This document shows positions 24,765 through 33,774 of a stretch of DNA of 64,000 nt, one piece after another (the stretch's first letter is position 1; every line of letters begins with the position of its first letter). Origin of the DNA: Haloferula sp. BvORR071 (GTDB taxonomy: Bacteria > Verrucomicrobiota > Verrucomicrobiia > Verrucomicrobiales > Akkermansiaceae). Where the stretch lies: contig NZ_BATP01000007.1 of assembly GCF_000739615.1 (NCBI RefSeq), positions 186,001-250,000 on the forward strand. Reading direction: 5' to 3'. The position numbers and the translations under genes are program-made. Below the pieces are notes generated by a model. It made no database searches and was not told where the DNA came from. It worked only from the letters and a program-made list of their open reading frames with translations.

Positions 24765-25880
24765 TCACTGATGATCTTCGCCAACCCGCCATGGTGCGTC
24801 GGTGGGCTGGGTCTTCAACCATGCGATGGCTGACTCTGGATCGCGTTCCATCCAACTCATGACCGGCATGATCGCAGGATGAATGCGATCCGTATCCGCC
24901 GAATACGGCAACAGAGTGGCCCAGCGGGTGGTCTCCGCAGGATCCTCATAGGCGAGCGTGCGGAACAGTTCGCCCAGCTCAGCATAGTCGCGGCCCGGGT
25001 CAGCGGCGTGTTTGGTGAGCCAGGTTTTTGCCTCCTCAGAGCTTTCGAGGCCGATTCGCTTCGCCGCCGCGGTCCATGCCGCTGGCCGCAGCGCGGGTGA
25101 AATGCCCTCGTAAATGGCCGCGGCGCTTTGTTCCTTACCGGCCAGGCTGGCGAGATCGAAGTAGTCATCAAGGCAGGCCTTTGCCGTCGCGTCACCGCTT
25201 GGGAATTTGAGGATCGCCGTTTCCAATTGCTTGAGGTTGCCATTGGCATTTTCCCTGATGGCGAGCGCGGCGGCGGCGGCTTCGAGCGGGGCTTTGCCGG
25301 ACTTCTTCGCCCATGCGAGTGCGGCGGCGGCATCCGTCTCAAGCCAGCCGGTCATCATGTTGCGGGCGTCGGTCGGGGACTTGCCACGTGAATTCTCGTC
25401 GAAGTGTGCCAAGCCGCCCTCGGGATCCACTCGTCCCCACTGCTTCCAAAGACTCTTCCAAACTTCAGGGGCCTGGCTATTCCCCTGATCCTGTATCCCG
25501 CCGAGGATTGCCGTGGCTTTTTGAATTTCATCCTTGGTCAGCACGGAGATCAGACCGCAGAGCATCGCCTCCTGATTCCCATAGTCACCCACCATGGCAC
25601 CGTTGGCCAGCAGCTCCAGCCGTTCTTCGGGGCTGAGACTCGCGGCACTCCGGGCGGAGAACTCCTTACTACATGCGGCGTACTTCCCCAGCGCCTGAAC
25701 CGCGGCCAACGCGGCGGCATCCCGGGGAGCAGGCCTCTGTTCGGATTTCGCAGGATCTACGGGAGCACGAGCTGCGGCAGACCCCGTCTCTGAGACCGGC
25801 GCCGGTTGAGCCCAGTGCCCGGCCACATACGCGACCACTCCGGCACAGGCTGCCAGAACAAGAGTAGTGGATAGCTTCAT
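24765..25880 (-). CDS. Exported helical protein of unknown function (paralogue of the 25923 gene)
   Basis: The 371-residue protein has an N-terminal hydrophobic signal or anchor (LSTTLVLAACAGVVAYVAGH) and a Pro/Ala-rich linker. The helical body contains SLSPEERLELLANGAMVGDY, LCGLISVLTKDEIQKA, WGRVDPEGGLAHF and a C-terminal MERDPESAIAWLKTQPTDAP. The paralogue encoded just upstream carries matching segments in the same order. WxxxDPExAxxW repeats suggest alpha-solenoid (TPR/HEAT-like) packing. Such proteins are common in Verrucomicrobia but have no assigned role. It lies 42 bases after its paralogue (same operon) and converges with the NRPS gene, seven bases away. Confidence 0.7.
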   Translation of the reverse strand: MKLSTTLVLAACAGVVAYVAGHWAQPAPVSETGSAAARAPVDPAKSEQRPAPRDAAALAAVQALGKYAACSKEFSARSAASLSPEERLELLANGAMVGDYGNQEAMLCGLISVLTKDEIQKATAILGGIQDQGNSQAPEVWKSLWKQWGRVDPEGGLAHFDENSRGKSPTDARNMMTGWLETDAAAALAWAKKSGKAPLEAAAAALAIRENANGNLKQLETAILKFPSGDATAKACLDDYFDLASLAGKEQSAAAIYEGISPALRPAAWTAAAKRIGLESSEEAKTWLTKHAADPGRDYAELGELFRTLAYEDPAETTRWATLLPYSADTDRIHPAIMPVMSWMERDPESAIAWLKTQPTDAPWRVGEDHQ

Positions 25881-25922
25881 AGCGACGGTATCCGAAATCG
25901 CAGACAGGAATGCCGTGGCTCT

Positions 25923-27065
25923 CTACTGGCGGCCCTTGAATGCAGTGACCCAGGGAGCATCCGCCGGTTGAGTGCGCAGCCAGGCTTCGGCTGCCTCCGG
26001 ATCCGTCCCAAGCCACCGCTGGACCGCCATGACCCCCGGGTGGGGTAGCGTGCCAACCTCGTCGCTCCGTGGGGCCGCCAATTCAATCGCCCACTTGGCT
26101 GTTCCTGCTGGATCATTTCCGGCAGACTCCATGACCACCCGGAGAGTTGCCCGCGCGTCGTAGCCCGGATCCTTCCCATGCTCTTTGAGCCAAGCGCCCG
26201 CCGCGCTGGGATCGGAGTAAGCAAGGCGCTCCAGCACCGCGGGCCACGCCGCCGCCCGCAATGCAGGGTCGAGTTGCTCATAGACGGCGGACACCTGCGG
26301 CTTGTCTCCCGTGGAGATCGCCAAATCCAAGTAGTCCCCGAAGCAGGCTTGGAGTGTTAGCTTGTCGCCTTTGATGGCGAGCATCGACGACTCCATCTGC
26401 TTGAGATCGCCGTTGGCACTGCTGGTGATGGCAAAGGCCGCACCGGTTGCTTCGCGGAGATTGTCCTTGGCTTGGCCCGCCCATGCCATCGCCGCTTCCG
26501 GATGAGCCTCAAGCCAGCCTGCCATCCAACAGCGGTAATCGTTCGGCGTATTCAAGCCATCCAGGCCGTTCCACCCCGGATAGGGTGTCCCCTTCTTCGA
26601 CAAAGACAGGCAAGCCTCCGCATTGACCCGGCCCCATTGGGTCCAGAGGGTGTTCCATACCTCTTGCGACCAGTTGTTACCCCGGCGCTGCGCGTCCAGC
26701 AGGGTCTTGGTGGACTCCAGCAATTCGTTTTCGTTCATCGCGGAGATCAGTCCGCAGAGGATGTCGGCCTGCTTCTCGGGATCCGCCAAGAGCGCCGCCT
26801 TTTTGAGGAGTGCGATCCTTTCTTCGGAACTAAGTTGAGCCGCTTTCTCCGTCGTCAGAACATCGGTCCCGACCCGTGGCTTCACCGCTACCCGGGGATC
26901 CGTGGTCGCCCGAGTCGGGGCCTTCGCTTCCCGCCCAGCCGGGGAACTCTGCGACGAGGCGCCACTGGTTGCGTGCCCCGCCGACTCGACCGGCTTCCCC
27001 CGCCCCATCAAGAATGCAGCCACGCCAATCAGGGCGACGAAGATGAGAGCTAAAGGGGTTTTCAT
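25923..27065 (-). CDS. Exported helical protein of unknown function (paralogue of the 24765 gene)
   Basis: The 380-residue protein begins with the signal or anchor MKTPLALIFVALIGVAAFLM and a Ser/Ala/Pro-rich linker to about residue 70. The body contains QLSSEERIALLKKAALLADP, LCGLISAMNENELLEST, WTQWGRVNAEACLSL and a C-terminal WLGTDPEAAEAWLRTQPADA, each with a counterpart in the downstream gene. The two arose by tandem duplication and have diverged widely in between. No catalytic motif is visible. A periplasmic scaffold or interaction role is possible but unproven. Confidence 0.7.
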   Translation of the reverse strand: MKTPLALIFVALIGVAAFLMGRGKPVESAGHATSGASSQSSPAGREAKAPTRATTDPRVAVKPRVGTDVLTTEKAAQLSSEERIALLKKAALLADPEKQADILCGLISAMNENELLESTKTLLDAQRRGNNWSQEVWNTLWTQWGRVNAEACLSLSKKGTPYPGWNGLDGLNTPNDYRCWMAGWLEAHPEAAMAWAGQAKDNLREATGAAFAITSSANGDLKQMESSMLAIKGDKLTLQACFGDYLDLAISTGDKPQVSAVYEQLDPALRAAAWPAVLERLAYSDPSAAGAWLKEHGKDPGYDARATLRVVMESAGNDPAGTAKWAIELAAPRSDEVGTLPHPGVMAVQRWLGTDPEAAEAWLRTQPADAPWVTAFKGRQ

Positions 27066-27163
27066 AAAAAGGGATCAATCTAACACCACTGACTACAACT
27101 GGTCGATTCCTCTATTTGGGATCAGGAGATGACAGGAAGTCAATGCGGCAGTCCGCGGCAAAC

Positions 27164-28081
27164 CTATTCGTCGAGCTCGAGCCGGAAGAACCAAGGCGAA
27201 GGCATGGTGGCGGGAATCCGGGTTCGCAGCCATGACTTGGCGTCGGGCGGGCTGGGATCCCACTCGAGATCCCCCGCAAAATCCGACCACTCCTGAAGAT
27301 CGGGCGAGGAGCCAAGAGAGAGGCCGATGCCACCCAGACCCGGTTGGCTGCGGAAGCTGAACCAAGGGTGGCCGATCTCATCTTCGGAGATCCGGCAGAC
27401 GCTGCTATCAGCCCCCAAGACCGGATTGCCACCGGTGGCGTATTCGAGGAAGTTCGACAAGCCGTCGCCATCGGCATCGGCTTCCGGCTCACGCAGCGTT
27501 TCATCGGTGATGGCTGCCGCATAGGCCGCCATCCATGACCCGTAGCTACCTACGGCAGGCGTCGTACTTGTCGCGATCACCTGCGGGCCGAGGCGATTGC
27601 CCACGATCATTTTGGCATCGCGAAGCTGGAGTGTGGCGACCTGCTCCAAGCCGGTCTCGGTATCGGCGGCGAAAGACTGGGCCTTGAAGCGGGCGACCAG
27701 GAACTCCTGGCCATTGCGGATCAAGATGCTGATCTCTTGCCCGGCGAGAGCTGAGGCCGAGATATCCTGCTGGACCGCGATCTCGAAGCTATCCTCCTGA
27801 TCGCCGGCGCCCTCACCCATGCTGCGTGCGGTGCCGAAGGGCAGCCAAGCTGCGAGCAAGGCGGAATAGCCACCAGTGGCAAGATCCAGCACCTGGTCAT
27901 CACTCATGGCCGGGAAGGCACCGAGCTGGATGGTGGTTTCCGGACCGAGCGGAAGACCACGGAAGGACCGCAGCGACTGCGGGGCAGCAAAGTCGCCGGG
28001 CAAGCTGGTCACGACGACCGTGCCCGCATGCAGCGGGACGCCGGTGGCCAGAGCGAGCAGAAGCAAGGGTGGGATTTTCAT
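27164..28081 (-). CDS. Secreted protein with C-terminal calcium-binding-type repeat
   Basis: The ATG at 28081 is chosen because it opens a signal peptide (MKIPPLLLLALATGVPLHAG); the longer frame from 28108 does not. The 305-residue protein has a beta-rich N-terminal half without recognised family. An Asp-rich EADADGDGLSNFLEYATGGN segment follows (about 210-230), the type seen in many Verrucomicrobia secreted proteins just before a short C-terminal beta domain. It starts ten bases after the TIGR02597-like gene and is probably co-transcribed with it. Confidence 0.7.
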   Translation of the reverse strand: MKIPPLLLLALATGVPLHAGTVVVTSLPGDFAAPQSLRSFRGLPLGPETTIQLGAFPAMSDDQVLDLATGGYSALLAAWLPFGTARSMGEGAGDQEDSFEIAVQQDISASALAGQEISILIRNGQEFLVARFKAQSFAADTETGLEQVATLQLRDAKMIVGNRLGPQVIATSTTPAVGSYGSWMAAYAAAITDETLREPEADADGDGLSNFLEYATGGNPVLGADSSVCRISEDEIGHPWFSFRSQPGLGGIGLSLGSSPDLQEWSDFAGDLEWDPSPPDAKSWLRTRIPATMPSPWFFRLELDE

Positions 28082-28091
28082 GCGCGGCATT

Positions 28092-29348
28092 TCAAAATTC
28101 GGACTCAACCCGCATCCGATAGAAGGCGCGGCTTTCGCCGGGCGGAAGCTGGAAACTCACGTAGCCACCCGGGGCCCATGCGAATGCGCCATAGGCGGCC
28201 CACTGCTGAAGGTCCCTGCTGACCTCGAGGGTAAAGAACAAGCCGGGCATCTGCTGGACGGGCATTTTCATCTCGACCTGCAAGGGCAGCTCGCCGACCT
28301 CGGGATCAGAATCCGGGACAAAAGGCGGACTGGCGGGAGCATCCAAACTACCGGTCACCCGCAGGAAGTGGTCCCCGCCCCGCCCGTGCAGGACCAAGGT
28401 GGAAAGCATGTCGAGCGGCTGGAGCGGTTCATCGCTATCGTCCGCACCCACCGTGCGCCAGCCGGTATCGCCAGGCTTCGAGCGGAAGTAGAAAGGCCCC
28501 CGACGGGCTACCCCGCCGGGATCCACGAAAGAGAGGATATCCGCCTGCGCCGCGTTCTTGCCGGACTGCACATGGAAGGAACCATCCGACGCCACGAGAT
28601 TCGCCAGCGATGCCGAGAGATTCACCGGCAGCGAGAAGACGTTGCCGCCTTCATGCACCGGCAACAGCACCGGAGCGGCGGAGATCTCCCCTTTCAGGGC
28701 GATCCGCAGGGGTGTCGCGGAATGGCGGACGACATAGAGGCCGTTCGGATAACGAACGTTGGTCAAACCGGCCTCTGCTTCCACGTCCTTCTCTTCCCAG
28801 CGGCTGCGGGTCGAGTTGTAATAGTAGACCCGCTCCTGCTGGATCGCAGCATCCCAGATCACGATCTTGTCCGCAGTCGCAGCATTCGGAGCGGCGGCGA
28901 AACCGAAGCGATTGTCAGCTCCGAAGAGATCGATCAGCCGTGGATGCGGGCGGATGGAAACCTGCGCACCCGGGGTCATCATCAAGTTCTGGTCACAAAC
29001 GATCCAAGATCCCTCGAAGGACACCACCCGGGTGATGAACCCGGAGCCCGGGCCGTTCAGGACATGAACGAAATACTCTTTCCCCGACTCAAGTGACGGG
29101 AGACCGCTGAAGGAATAGCTGAACCGCTTGCCATCCACCTGTGAGGCAAGGCCGAGGACGACCGGTGGCTGCAGGAGCTGAATACCGAGATAGGTCCGCG
29201 CGCGGGATTCGCCCGGTGCGGTGCCATTAATCTTCACCGCGTAGATGCCCAAGGGCGTGGTGGTAGCGGCAGGAGCGTGATGTGAGCACAGCATCCCGAA
29301 AGCCGTGCAGGCCACCAGATAACTCGAAACAATGCGCCGGGGGAACAT
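28092..29348 (-). CDS. TIGR02597-like Verrucomicrobia exported protein
   Basis: From the ATG at 29348 the protein has 418 residues with a signal peptide (IVSSYLVACTAFGMLCSHHA) cleaved near APA. The body alternates short beta-rich segments: LGIYAVKINGTAPGESRART near the N-terminus, SYSFSGLPSLESGKEYFVHV in the middle, and FFTLEVSRDLQQWAAYG near the end. This matches my recollection of the TIGR02597 paralogous family in Verrucomicrobia, whose function is unknown. It heads a two-gene transcript with the secreted protein encoded downstream. Alternative in-frame starts at 29357 and 29348 differ by only three residues. Confidence 0.65.
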   Translation of the reverse strand: MFPRRIVSSYLVACTAFGMLCSHHAPAATTTPLGIYAVKINGTAPGESRARTYLGIQLLQPPVVLGLASQVDGKRFSYSFSGLPSLESGKEYFVHVLNGPGSGFITRVVSFEGSWIVCDQNLMMTPGAQVSIRPHPRLIDLFGADNRFGFAAAPNAATADKIVIWDAAIQQERVYYYNSTRSRWEEKDVEAEAGLTNVRYPNGLYVVRHSATPLRIALKGEISAAPVLLPVHEGGNVFSLPVNLSASLANLVASDGSFHVQSGKNAAQADILSFVDPGGVARRGPFYFRSKPGDTGWRTVGADDSDEPLQPLDMLSTLVLHGRGGDHFLRVTGSLDAPASPPFVPDSDPEVGELPLQVEMKMPVQQMPGLFFTLEVSRDLQQWAAYGAFAWAPGGYVSFQLPPGESRAFYRMRVESEF

Positions 29349-29467
29349 CGCGCGCAATCTGGAGACCCGAAGTTCTATGTCAAGACAGCCCGGGGATGGG
29401 GCGCCGAATTCACACGACCTTCACCAAAGGGAATGTGGGAAGGTCCAACAATCGACTTCCCCCAATA

Positions 29468-29553
29468 AAGCCGCAGGCCCTCGGACTGCTGCGATGATTC
29501 GCAGCTTTCGAATGTAGGGTGAGGCGGGCATCCCCTGTGGACCGAATCAGCCC
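29468..29553 (+). repeat. REP-like element, copy 3 (forward, 86 bp, upstream of RAYT)
   Basis: The unit runs from aagccgcaggccctcgg through the hairpin core gctgcgatgattcgcagc to gaatcagccc. It faces inward towards the transposase gene and is the left boundary of the locus. It occupies much of the non-coding 29358-29764 interval; the remaining 29554-29764 shows no other feature. Confidence 0.9.
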
Positions 29554-29764
29554 ATCAGGCCCGATGCTGAAGAGGTCACGTACCAAAACAAATCCAGCCC
29601 GCCTCAAACCGCCGATACCATTCGCAGCATCCAAAGGAAGCGAAGCGTCCGCGACAGGAAGATGCAGCAGCGGCCCTCGCAACCCGAGTATTGGATCACC
29701 GGAATGTTCCCAAAGCCGATTGAACAAGCCTCACCGATCCTATAACCAAGAAGTCATTCCGGAA

Positions 29765-30307
29765 ATGAACCAAGCGCCCTGGCCTCACGCCCCACCGCAT
29801 TGGCTGTTTGACGGTGGCACCTACTTCGTCACTGCTTCAACTTACCACCGTCGGCCCATTTTCGACACCGATGCAAAGCTCGATTTGGTCACCTGTCTCC
29901 TGATCGACACCGCCAAAGAATTCGGCTGGCAACTGCGTGCATGGGCAGTCTTTTCCAACCACTATCACTTTGTCGCGGATTCCCCAAAAGGAAGCGGAGA
30001 AAGCCTCCGGGAATGGCTGACTGAATTCCATCGCAGGACCGCGATCGGAGTTAACAAGCTTTCAGAGACTGTCGGCCGGAGAGTCTGGATGAACTTCCGG
30101 GAAACCAACATCACTCATCACACCTCTTATCTCGCACGCTTGCGATACGTTAACGAGAATTCGGTGAAGCACGGGTTGGTGGTGCGGAGCTGTGATTATC
30201 GCTGGTGCAGCGCGGCGTGGTTCGAGACGAATGCACCGAAAGGCTTTGTTGCTAGCGTGCAGCGGTTCAAGACAGACCGTTTGAAAGTCTGGGATGAGTT
30301 TGATTGA
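29765..30307 (+). CDS. REP-associated tyrosine transposase (RAYT, Y1/IS200-like HUH enzyme)
   Basis: The ATG at 29765 gives 180 residues and the family N-terminus (HWLFDGGTYFVTASTYHRRP). The HUH-type pair is His-Tyr-His in WAVFSNHYHFVAD (about residues 60-72). The catalytic Tyr is expected in LRYVNENSVKHGLV, followed by the conserved RWCSAAWF. RAYTs nick single-stranded DNA at REP sequences and are thought to spread them. This gene is flanked on both sides by the window's REP-like repeat in inward orientation, which supports the assignment. An upstream extension of the frame (from 29519) runs through the repeat and is not counted as coding. Length and motifs are intact, so it may be active. 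Confidence 0.9.
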   Translation: MNQAPWPHAPPHWLFDGGTYFVTASTYHRRPIFDTDAKLDLVTCLLIDTAKEFGWQLRAWAVFSNHYHFVADSPKGSGESLREWLTEFHRRTAIGVNKLSETVGRRVWMNFRETNITHHTSYLARLRYVNENSVKHGLVVRSCDYRWCSAAWFETNAPKGFVASVQRFKTDRLKVWDEFD

Positions 30308-30373
30308 GGGGAATGGCGCCCTCAGATCTGTGGGATTCGTGCGACGCGAGGGAAGCCCAGCGTTGCGCGTGAT

Positions 30374-30457
30374 GGGCTGATTGGGGCCGCGGGGAGGCAC
30401 GACCCTCCCTGCATTTGAAAGCTGCGGATCACCGCAGCAGTCCGAGGGCCTGCGGCT
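30374..30457 (-). repeat. REP-like element, copy 4 (reverse, 84 bp)
   Basis: The unit runs from gggctgatt to cctgcggct with the core gctgcggatcaccgcagc. The changes in the two stem arms (a to g and t to c) compensate each other, so the hairpin is kept. It is followed by gttatgggggagcacgc, also present after copy 5, so copies 4 and 5 form a ~100-130 bp direct repeat downstream of RAYT. Confidence 0.9.
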
Positions 30458-30500
30458 GTTATGGGGGAGCACGCAGGGGTTTCCGGCAGTGCGCTTTGTT

Positions 30501-30587
30501 GGGCTGATTCGGGCCGCGGGGGAAGCACGCCCCCCTCCCTGCATTCGAAAGCTGCGAATCATCGCAGCAGTCCGAGGGCCTGCGGCT
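30501..30587 (-). repeat. REP-like element, copy 5 (reverse, 87 bp)
   Basis: This unit is nearly identical to copy 4, with core gctgcgaatcatcgcagc and the same trailing gttatgggggagcacgc. It lies 54 bases before the gcvH stop codon. Copies 4 and 5 account for the 30308-30640 gap. Confidence 0.9.
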
Positions 30588-30640
30588 GTTATGGGGGAGC
30601 ACGCCCCGTTATGGGATCATGCCCCCTCACGCCACTCCCC

Positions 30641-31018
30641 TTACCCGATCATCGCCTCGTAACCTGCGGCATCGAGGAGTTGGTCGAGTTGGCCAGCGTC
30701 TTTGATCTTGAGCTTGAAGATCCAGCCCTTGCCATAGGGATCGGTGTTCACCAGCGAAGGATCGGCTTCGACGGCATCGTTCACTTCCACCACTTCACCG
30801 GAGATCGGGGCGTAGATATCGCTCGCGGCCTTCACGGATTCCACCACGGCGGTCGGGTCACCGAGATCGACGGTCTTGCCGACGGGCGGCAACTCCACGA
30901 AGACCACGTCGGTGAGTTCTTCCTGGGCGTGGTCGGAGATGCCGACGGTGGCGACGTCGCCTTCGAGAAGGACCCACTCGTGGGACTTATTGTAGCGGAG
31001 ATTCTGAGGAACGTTCAT
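30641..31018 (-). CDS. gcvH: Glycine cleavage system H protein
   Basis: The 125-residue protein is full length for GcvH. It opens [20 protein letters not shown], carries [20 protein letters not shown], and has the lipoylation segment [20 protein letters not shown] with the acceptor Lys. It ends [17 protein letters not shown]. GcvH shuttles the aminomethyl group of glycine between the P, T and L proteins via its lipoyl arm in the cytoplasm. It follows gcvT by 27 bases, as in many bacterial gcvTHP operons. gcvP is not in this window: the 3' side holds REP repeats instead. Confidence 0.97.
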   Translation of the reverse strand: MNVPQNLRYNKSHEWVLLEGDVATVGISDHAQEELTDVVFVELPPVGKTVDLGDPTAVVESVKAASDIYAPISGEVVEVNDAVEADPSLVNTDPYGKGWIFKLKIKDAGQLDQLLDAAGYEAMIG

Positions 31019-31045
31019 CGGGAAAAGAGGATCGGTATAAGAAGC

Positions 31046-32152
31046 TTATGCTTTCTGCGCGGTGGGCTTGTAAAACGGTTTCTTCACGACCTTCGCGGGG
31101 AATTGGCGGCCGCGGACATCCACCAGCAGGTCCGTCCCTAGCTTGGCCAGGGCGGCGGGCACGTAGGCCATGCCGATGCCCTTGCCGAGGCTGGGCGAGA
31201 GCACCCCGCTACTGAGTTCGGAGATCACTTGGCCGGAGGCATCCAGCACGGGGTAATGAGCCCGCGGCGGCGCACCCTTGTCGGTGTATTCCAGCGCCAC
31301 GAGTCGCTGTGCGGGTCCCTCGGCCTTCTGCCTCGCGAGCACCTCGCGGCCGATGAAGTCGCCCTTGTCGAGGTCCACGAAGAAGCCGAGCCCGGCCTCG
31401 ATCGGCGTGCGCTCCGGCGACAGGTCGCTGCCATTGAGCGGATAGCACATCTCCAGGCGCAGGCTATCACGGGCACCGAGGCCGCAGGGCTTGGCCCCGG
31501 CGGCAATGAACTTCTCGAACCAAGCCTCACCGCTTCCGGCGGGGCAGAAGAACTCGAAGCCGTCTTCCCCGGTGTAGCCGGTGCGACAGACCACGGCCTC
31601 GCCGCCATCCACGGGGAAGCGAGCGATGCCATTGCGCGGCGGCAGCGCTTGGCCCGGGCAGACCTTGGCAAAGGTCGCTGCGGCATCCGGCCCCTGGATC
31701 GCCATGCCGGCCCACTGGGCGCTTTCGTTCGTAAACCAGACGTCCTCGGGCGGTTGGTGATTGTGCATCCAGTGGAAGTCCTCGTCGATCATCGAGGCAT
31801 TCACCACGATGAAGAAGCTGTCCCCGCCGGTGCGATAGACGATCAGGTCGTCGATCACGCCGCCGTTCTTATTCAGAAGGAAAGAATACTGGCCTTGGCC
31901 GGGCTCAAGCTTGGCGACGTTGTTCGCAAGCATGTGGTTGAGCCACGCCAGCGCGCCGGGGCCGGTGACGATGAACTGACCCATGTGCGAGATATCGAAA
32001 ATCCCAACCGAGGTCCGCACTGCCCCGTGCTCATCCATGATCGAGCTGTACTGCACCGGCATGTTCCAACCGGCGAAGGGCACCATGCGTGCGCCCAGAC
32101 GGACGTGCAGGGACTCGAGGGGCGTGCTCTGGATGCTGCTGCTGTCGCTCAC
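31046..32152 (-). CDS. gcvT: Glycine cleavage system aminomethyltransferase (T protein)
   Basis: The product transfers the methylene group from aminomethyl-GcvH to tetrahydrofolate, releasing ammonia. It carries LHVRLGARMVPFAGWNMPVQ, GIFDISHMGQFIVTGPGA, NGGVIDDLIVYR and GYTGEDGFEFFCP, and ends with the barrel-domain segment near VDVRGRQFPAKVVKKPFY. The GTG at 32152 (VSDSSSIQSTPLESLHV) is taken as start because it matches the usual GcvT N-terminus; an ATG at 32188 adds 12 residues with no counterpart. It is 368 residues long, typical for the family, and is the first gene before gcvH. Confidence 0.95.
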   Translation of the reverse strand: MSDSSSIQSTPLESLHVRLGARMVPFAGWNMPVQYSSIMDEHGAVRTSVGIFDISHMGQFIVTGPGALAWLNHMLANNVAKLEPGQGQYSFLLNKNGGVIDDLIVYRTGGDSFFIVVNASMIDEDFHWMHNHQPPEDVWFTNESAQWAGMAIQGPDAAATFAKVCPGQALPPRNGIARFPVDGGEAVVCRTGYTGEDGFEFFCPAGSGEAWFEKFIAAGAKPCGLGARDSLRLEMCYPLNGSDLSPERTPIEAGLGFFVDLDKGDFIGREVLARQKAEGPAQRLVALEYTDKGAPPRAHYPVLDASGQVISELSSGVLSPSLGKGIGMAYVPAALAKLGTDLLVDVRGRQFPAKVVKKPFYKPTAQKA

Positions 32153-32224
32153 CCCGCCAGCCTGCCGAGCGGCCTCGGCCCTTGTCAAACCAGCCGCCCG
32201 CCGCCGGGGGGATTTTGACCGATT

Positions 32225-33763
32225 CTAGCGCTTGCGACGCGGTTCGAAGACCTTGTCCATCGTATCGAGCGTACCGGTCACGCGGTCGTGGCGCTCGGCA
32301 CGCGGCCGGAGTTCCATTTCCTCCTTCAGGCGCATGTAGTCGTCGAATTGGCCGCTCACCTCGCGGGCCTGGGTGATTTCCACGAAGTCCAGGTAGTTGC
32401 GCGCCCGCTGGGCCCGCTGCACCCGCATCTGGCGTTGCGTGGTGAGATCCTCCAATTGCATCGTGATCTTCTCGTTCGTCTTGCCGGACATCACCTCACG
32501 CAGGATCAGCTGATACTCGTTCAGCAGCGCCCGGTAAGAGGGGAAGCAGCGGTAGCTCAAGCGCGTCAGCGCCTCATCGGCATTGCGCACGGCTTCGATC
32601 CGGTCCGGCTCCTTGAGCGCGGAGACTTCTTTCCAAGCTCCGAAATCCTTGATCACCGGATTACCCTGGTCGTCGTGCAACTGGAACTTCAGGGCTTCCT
32701 CCAAGGCAAGTTCGGTCTTGGTGACGGAGAGCACCTCGGTGAGATCCGGCTTCGTCATCTGGGCAAGCCGCAGCTGCCACCACTTGGCCAAGCTGTTGGC
32801 GGAAAGGTTGAGCTGCGGGAAGTGCTTGCGCATCAGCACCGGCATTTCACCCGAGAAGCGCGCAGCCTCGCCGCAGAAGGAACGGAAGGCGTCGCGGCCA
32901 TCTGGCTGTTCCAGCAGGGCCATGACCAGCGCACCGGAAAGCGCGCGGAAGGACAGCTTCGAGGCACCGTCGAGCCGACGGTAGTTGCCCTCGGACAGCT
33001 CGAAGATTTCGTCAGGAGTGAAGCCGCCGCCTTGGCGGAAGACACCCTCGTAGATCCGGCGGTCGGCGCGGTTGCTGCGCCATTTCTCCGCCTCCATCAG
33101 GCCCTCCACCAGCCAGGGACGCACGACCGGATTCTCATCGTAAGCCTCCGGTTTCATGTCCCGCAGCGCCCGCTCATACAGCAGCACATTGAGCGCGGCA
33201 CGCTCCAGCAACTCATGATCCAGGCCGCGCGCGAGGTGCAGGCGGATCCGCAGGAAGAAGGCATGGGGCGTGACCACCACTTCGTAGGCGACGTCGCGCG
33301 GCACCGGCTTGTCCGCGAGGATCACATCCACCGGGATCTTGAACTGCTCCATCTGCCCCTTGGGGGCACCGATGCCGGTAATGTCATCCGGCTTCTCGCC
33401 TGGCTTGGCGGTGTTGTTGCGCATCAGCGCCTCGAAGTAGTCCTTGGTCTGCTCCAGCAGCAGCGCCACGGAACCGCGCTGGCCGCTTTCGCCGCCGGTA
33501 ACGCGGAACATCCCGGAGCGGCTGACCACGCGGTCATTCGCGGCCGGTCGCGGAACATTCCCGCCGGGCTCGATGATGATCGGGCTCTCCTCCACTACCT
33601 CCGCAACGGGCGGGGGCGCTTCCCCGGGCTCCTCTACCGGGATCGCCGGAGGCGGCGCTTCCTCCGTCACCTGCGGGGCCGGCTTGGGCGGCGCTTGCTG
33701 CGCGGCCGCAATGCAGGCCGAGGCGGCAAGCAGCAGGCTGAGGCGGATGGTGGAGCGGGCCAT
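32225..33763 (-). CDS. Exported protein of unknown function, possible degenerate peptidase-MA-like fold
   Basis: The 512-residue protein has a signal peptide (IRLSLLLAASACIAAA) and a long Pro/Glu-rich linker (about 22-75). The helical body includes FKIPVDVILADKPVPRDVAY, LERAALNVLLYERALRDM and VRPWLVEGLMEAEKWR. The last phrase resembles the P-x-W-L-x-E-G-L segment downstream of the zinc site in peptidase-MA-like gluzincins, but no HExxH is present, so it would be catalytically dead. The C-terminal 150 residues are rich in charged helices. It is encoded 11 bases after the 33775 gene, with which it likely forms an operon. Function unknown. Confidence 0.65.
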   Translation of the reverse strand: MARSTIRLSLLLAASACIAAAQQAPPKPAPQVTEEAPPPAIPVEEPGEAPPPVAEVVEESPIIIEPGGNVPRPAANDRVVSRSGMFRVTGGESGQRGSVALLLEQTKDYFEALMRNNTAKPGEKPDDITGIGAPKGQMEQFKIPVDVILADKPVPRDVAYEVVVTPHAFFLRIRLHLARGLDHELLERAALNVLLYERALRDMKPEAYDENPVVRPWLVEGLMEAEKWRSNRADRRIYEGVFRQGGGFTPDEIFELSEGNYRRLDGASKLSFRALSGALVMALLEQPDGRDAFRSFCGEAARFSGEMPVLMRKHFPQLNLSANSLAKWWQLRLAQMTKPDLTEVLSVTKTELALEEALKFQLHDDQGNPVIKDFGAWKEVSALKEPDRIEAVRNADEALTRLSYRCFPSYRALLNEYQLILREVMSGKTNEKITMQLEDLTTQRQMRVQRAQRARNYLDFVEITQAREVSGQFDDYMRLKEEMELRPRAERHDRVTGTLDTMDKVFEPRRKR

Positions 33764-33774
33764 AAATGAGTGGT

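Noticed and set aside
30461-31141. 226-codon plus-strand frame over the REP copies and gcvH
   Set aside because: It starts in REP sequence and runs antisense through gcvH, a clear conserved gene.
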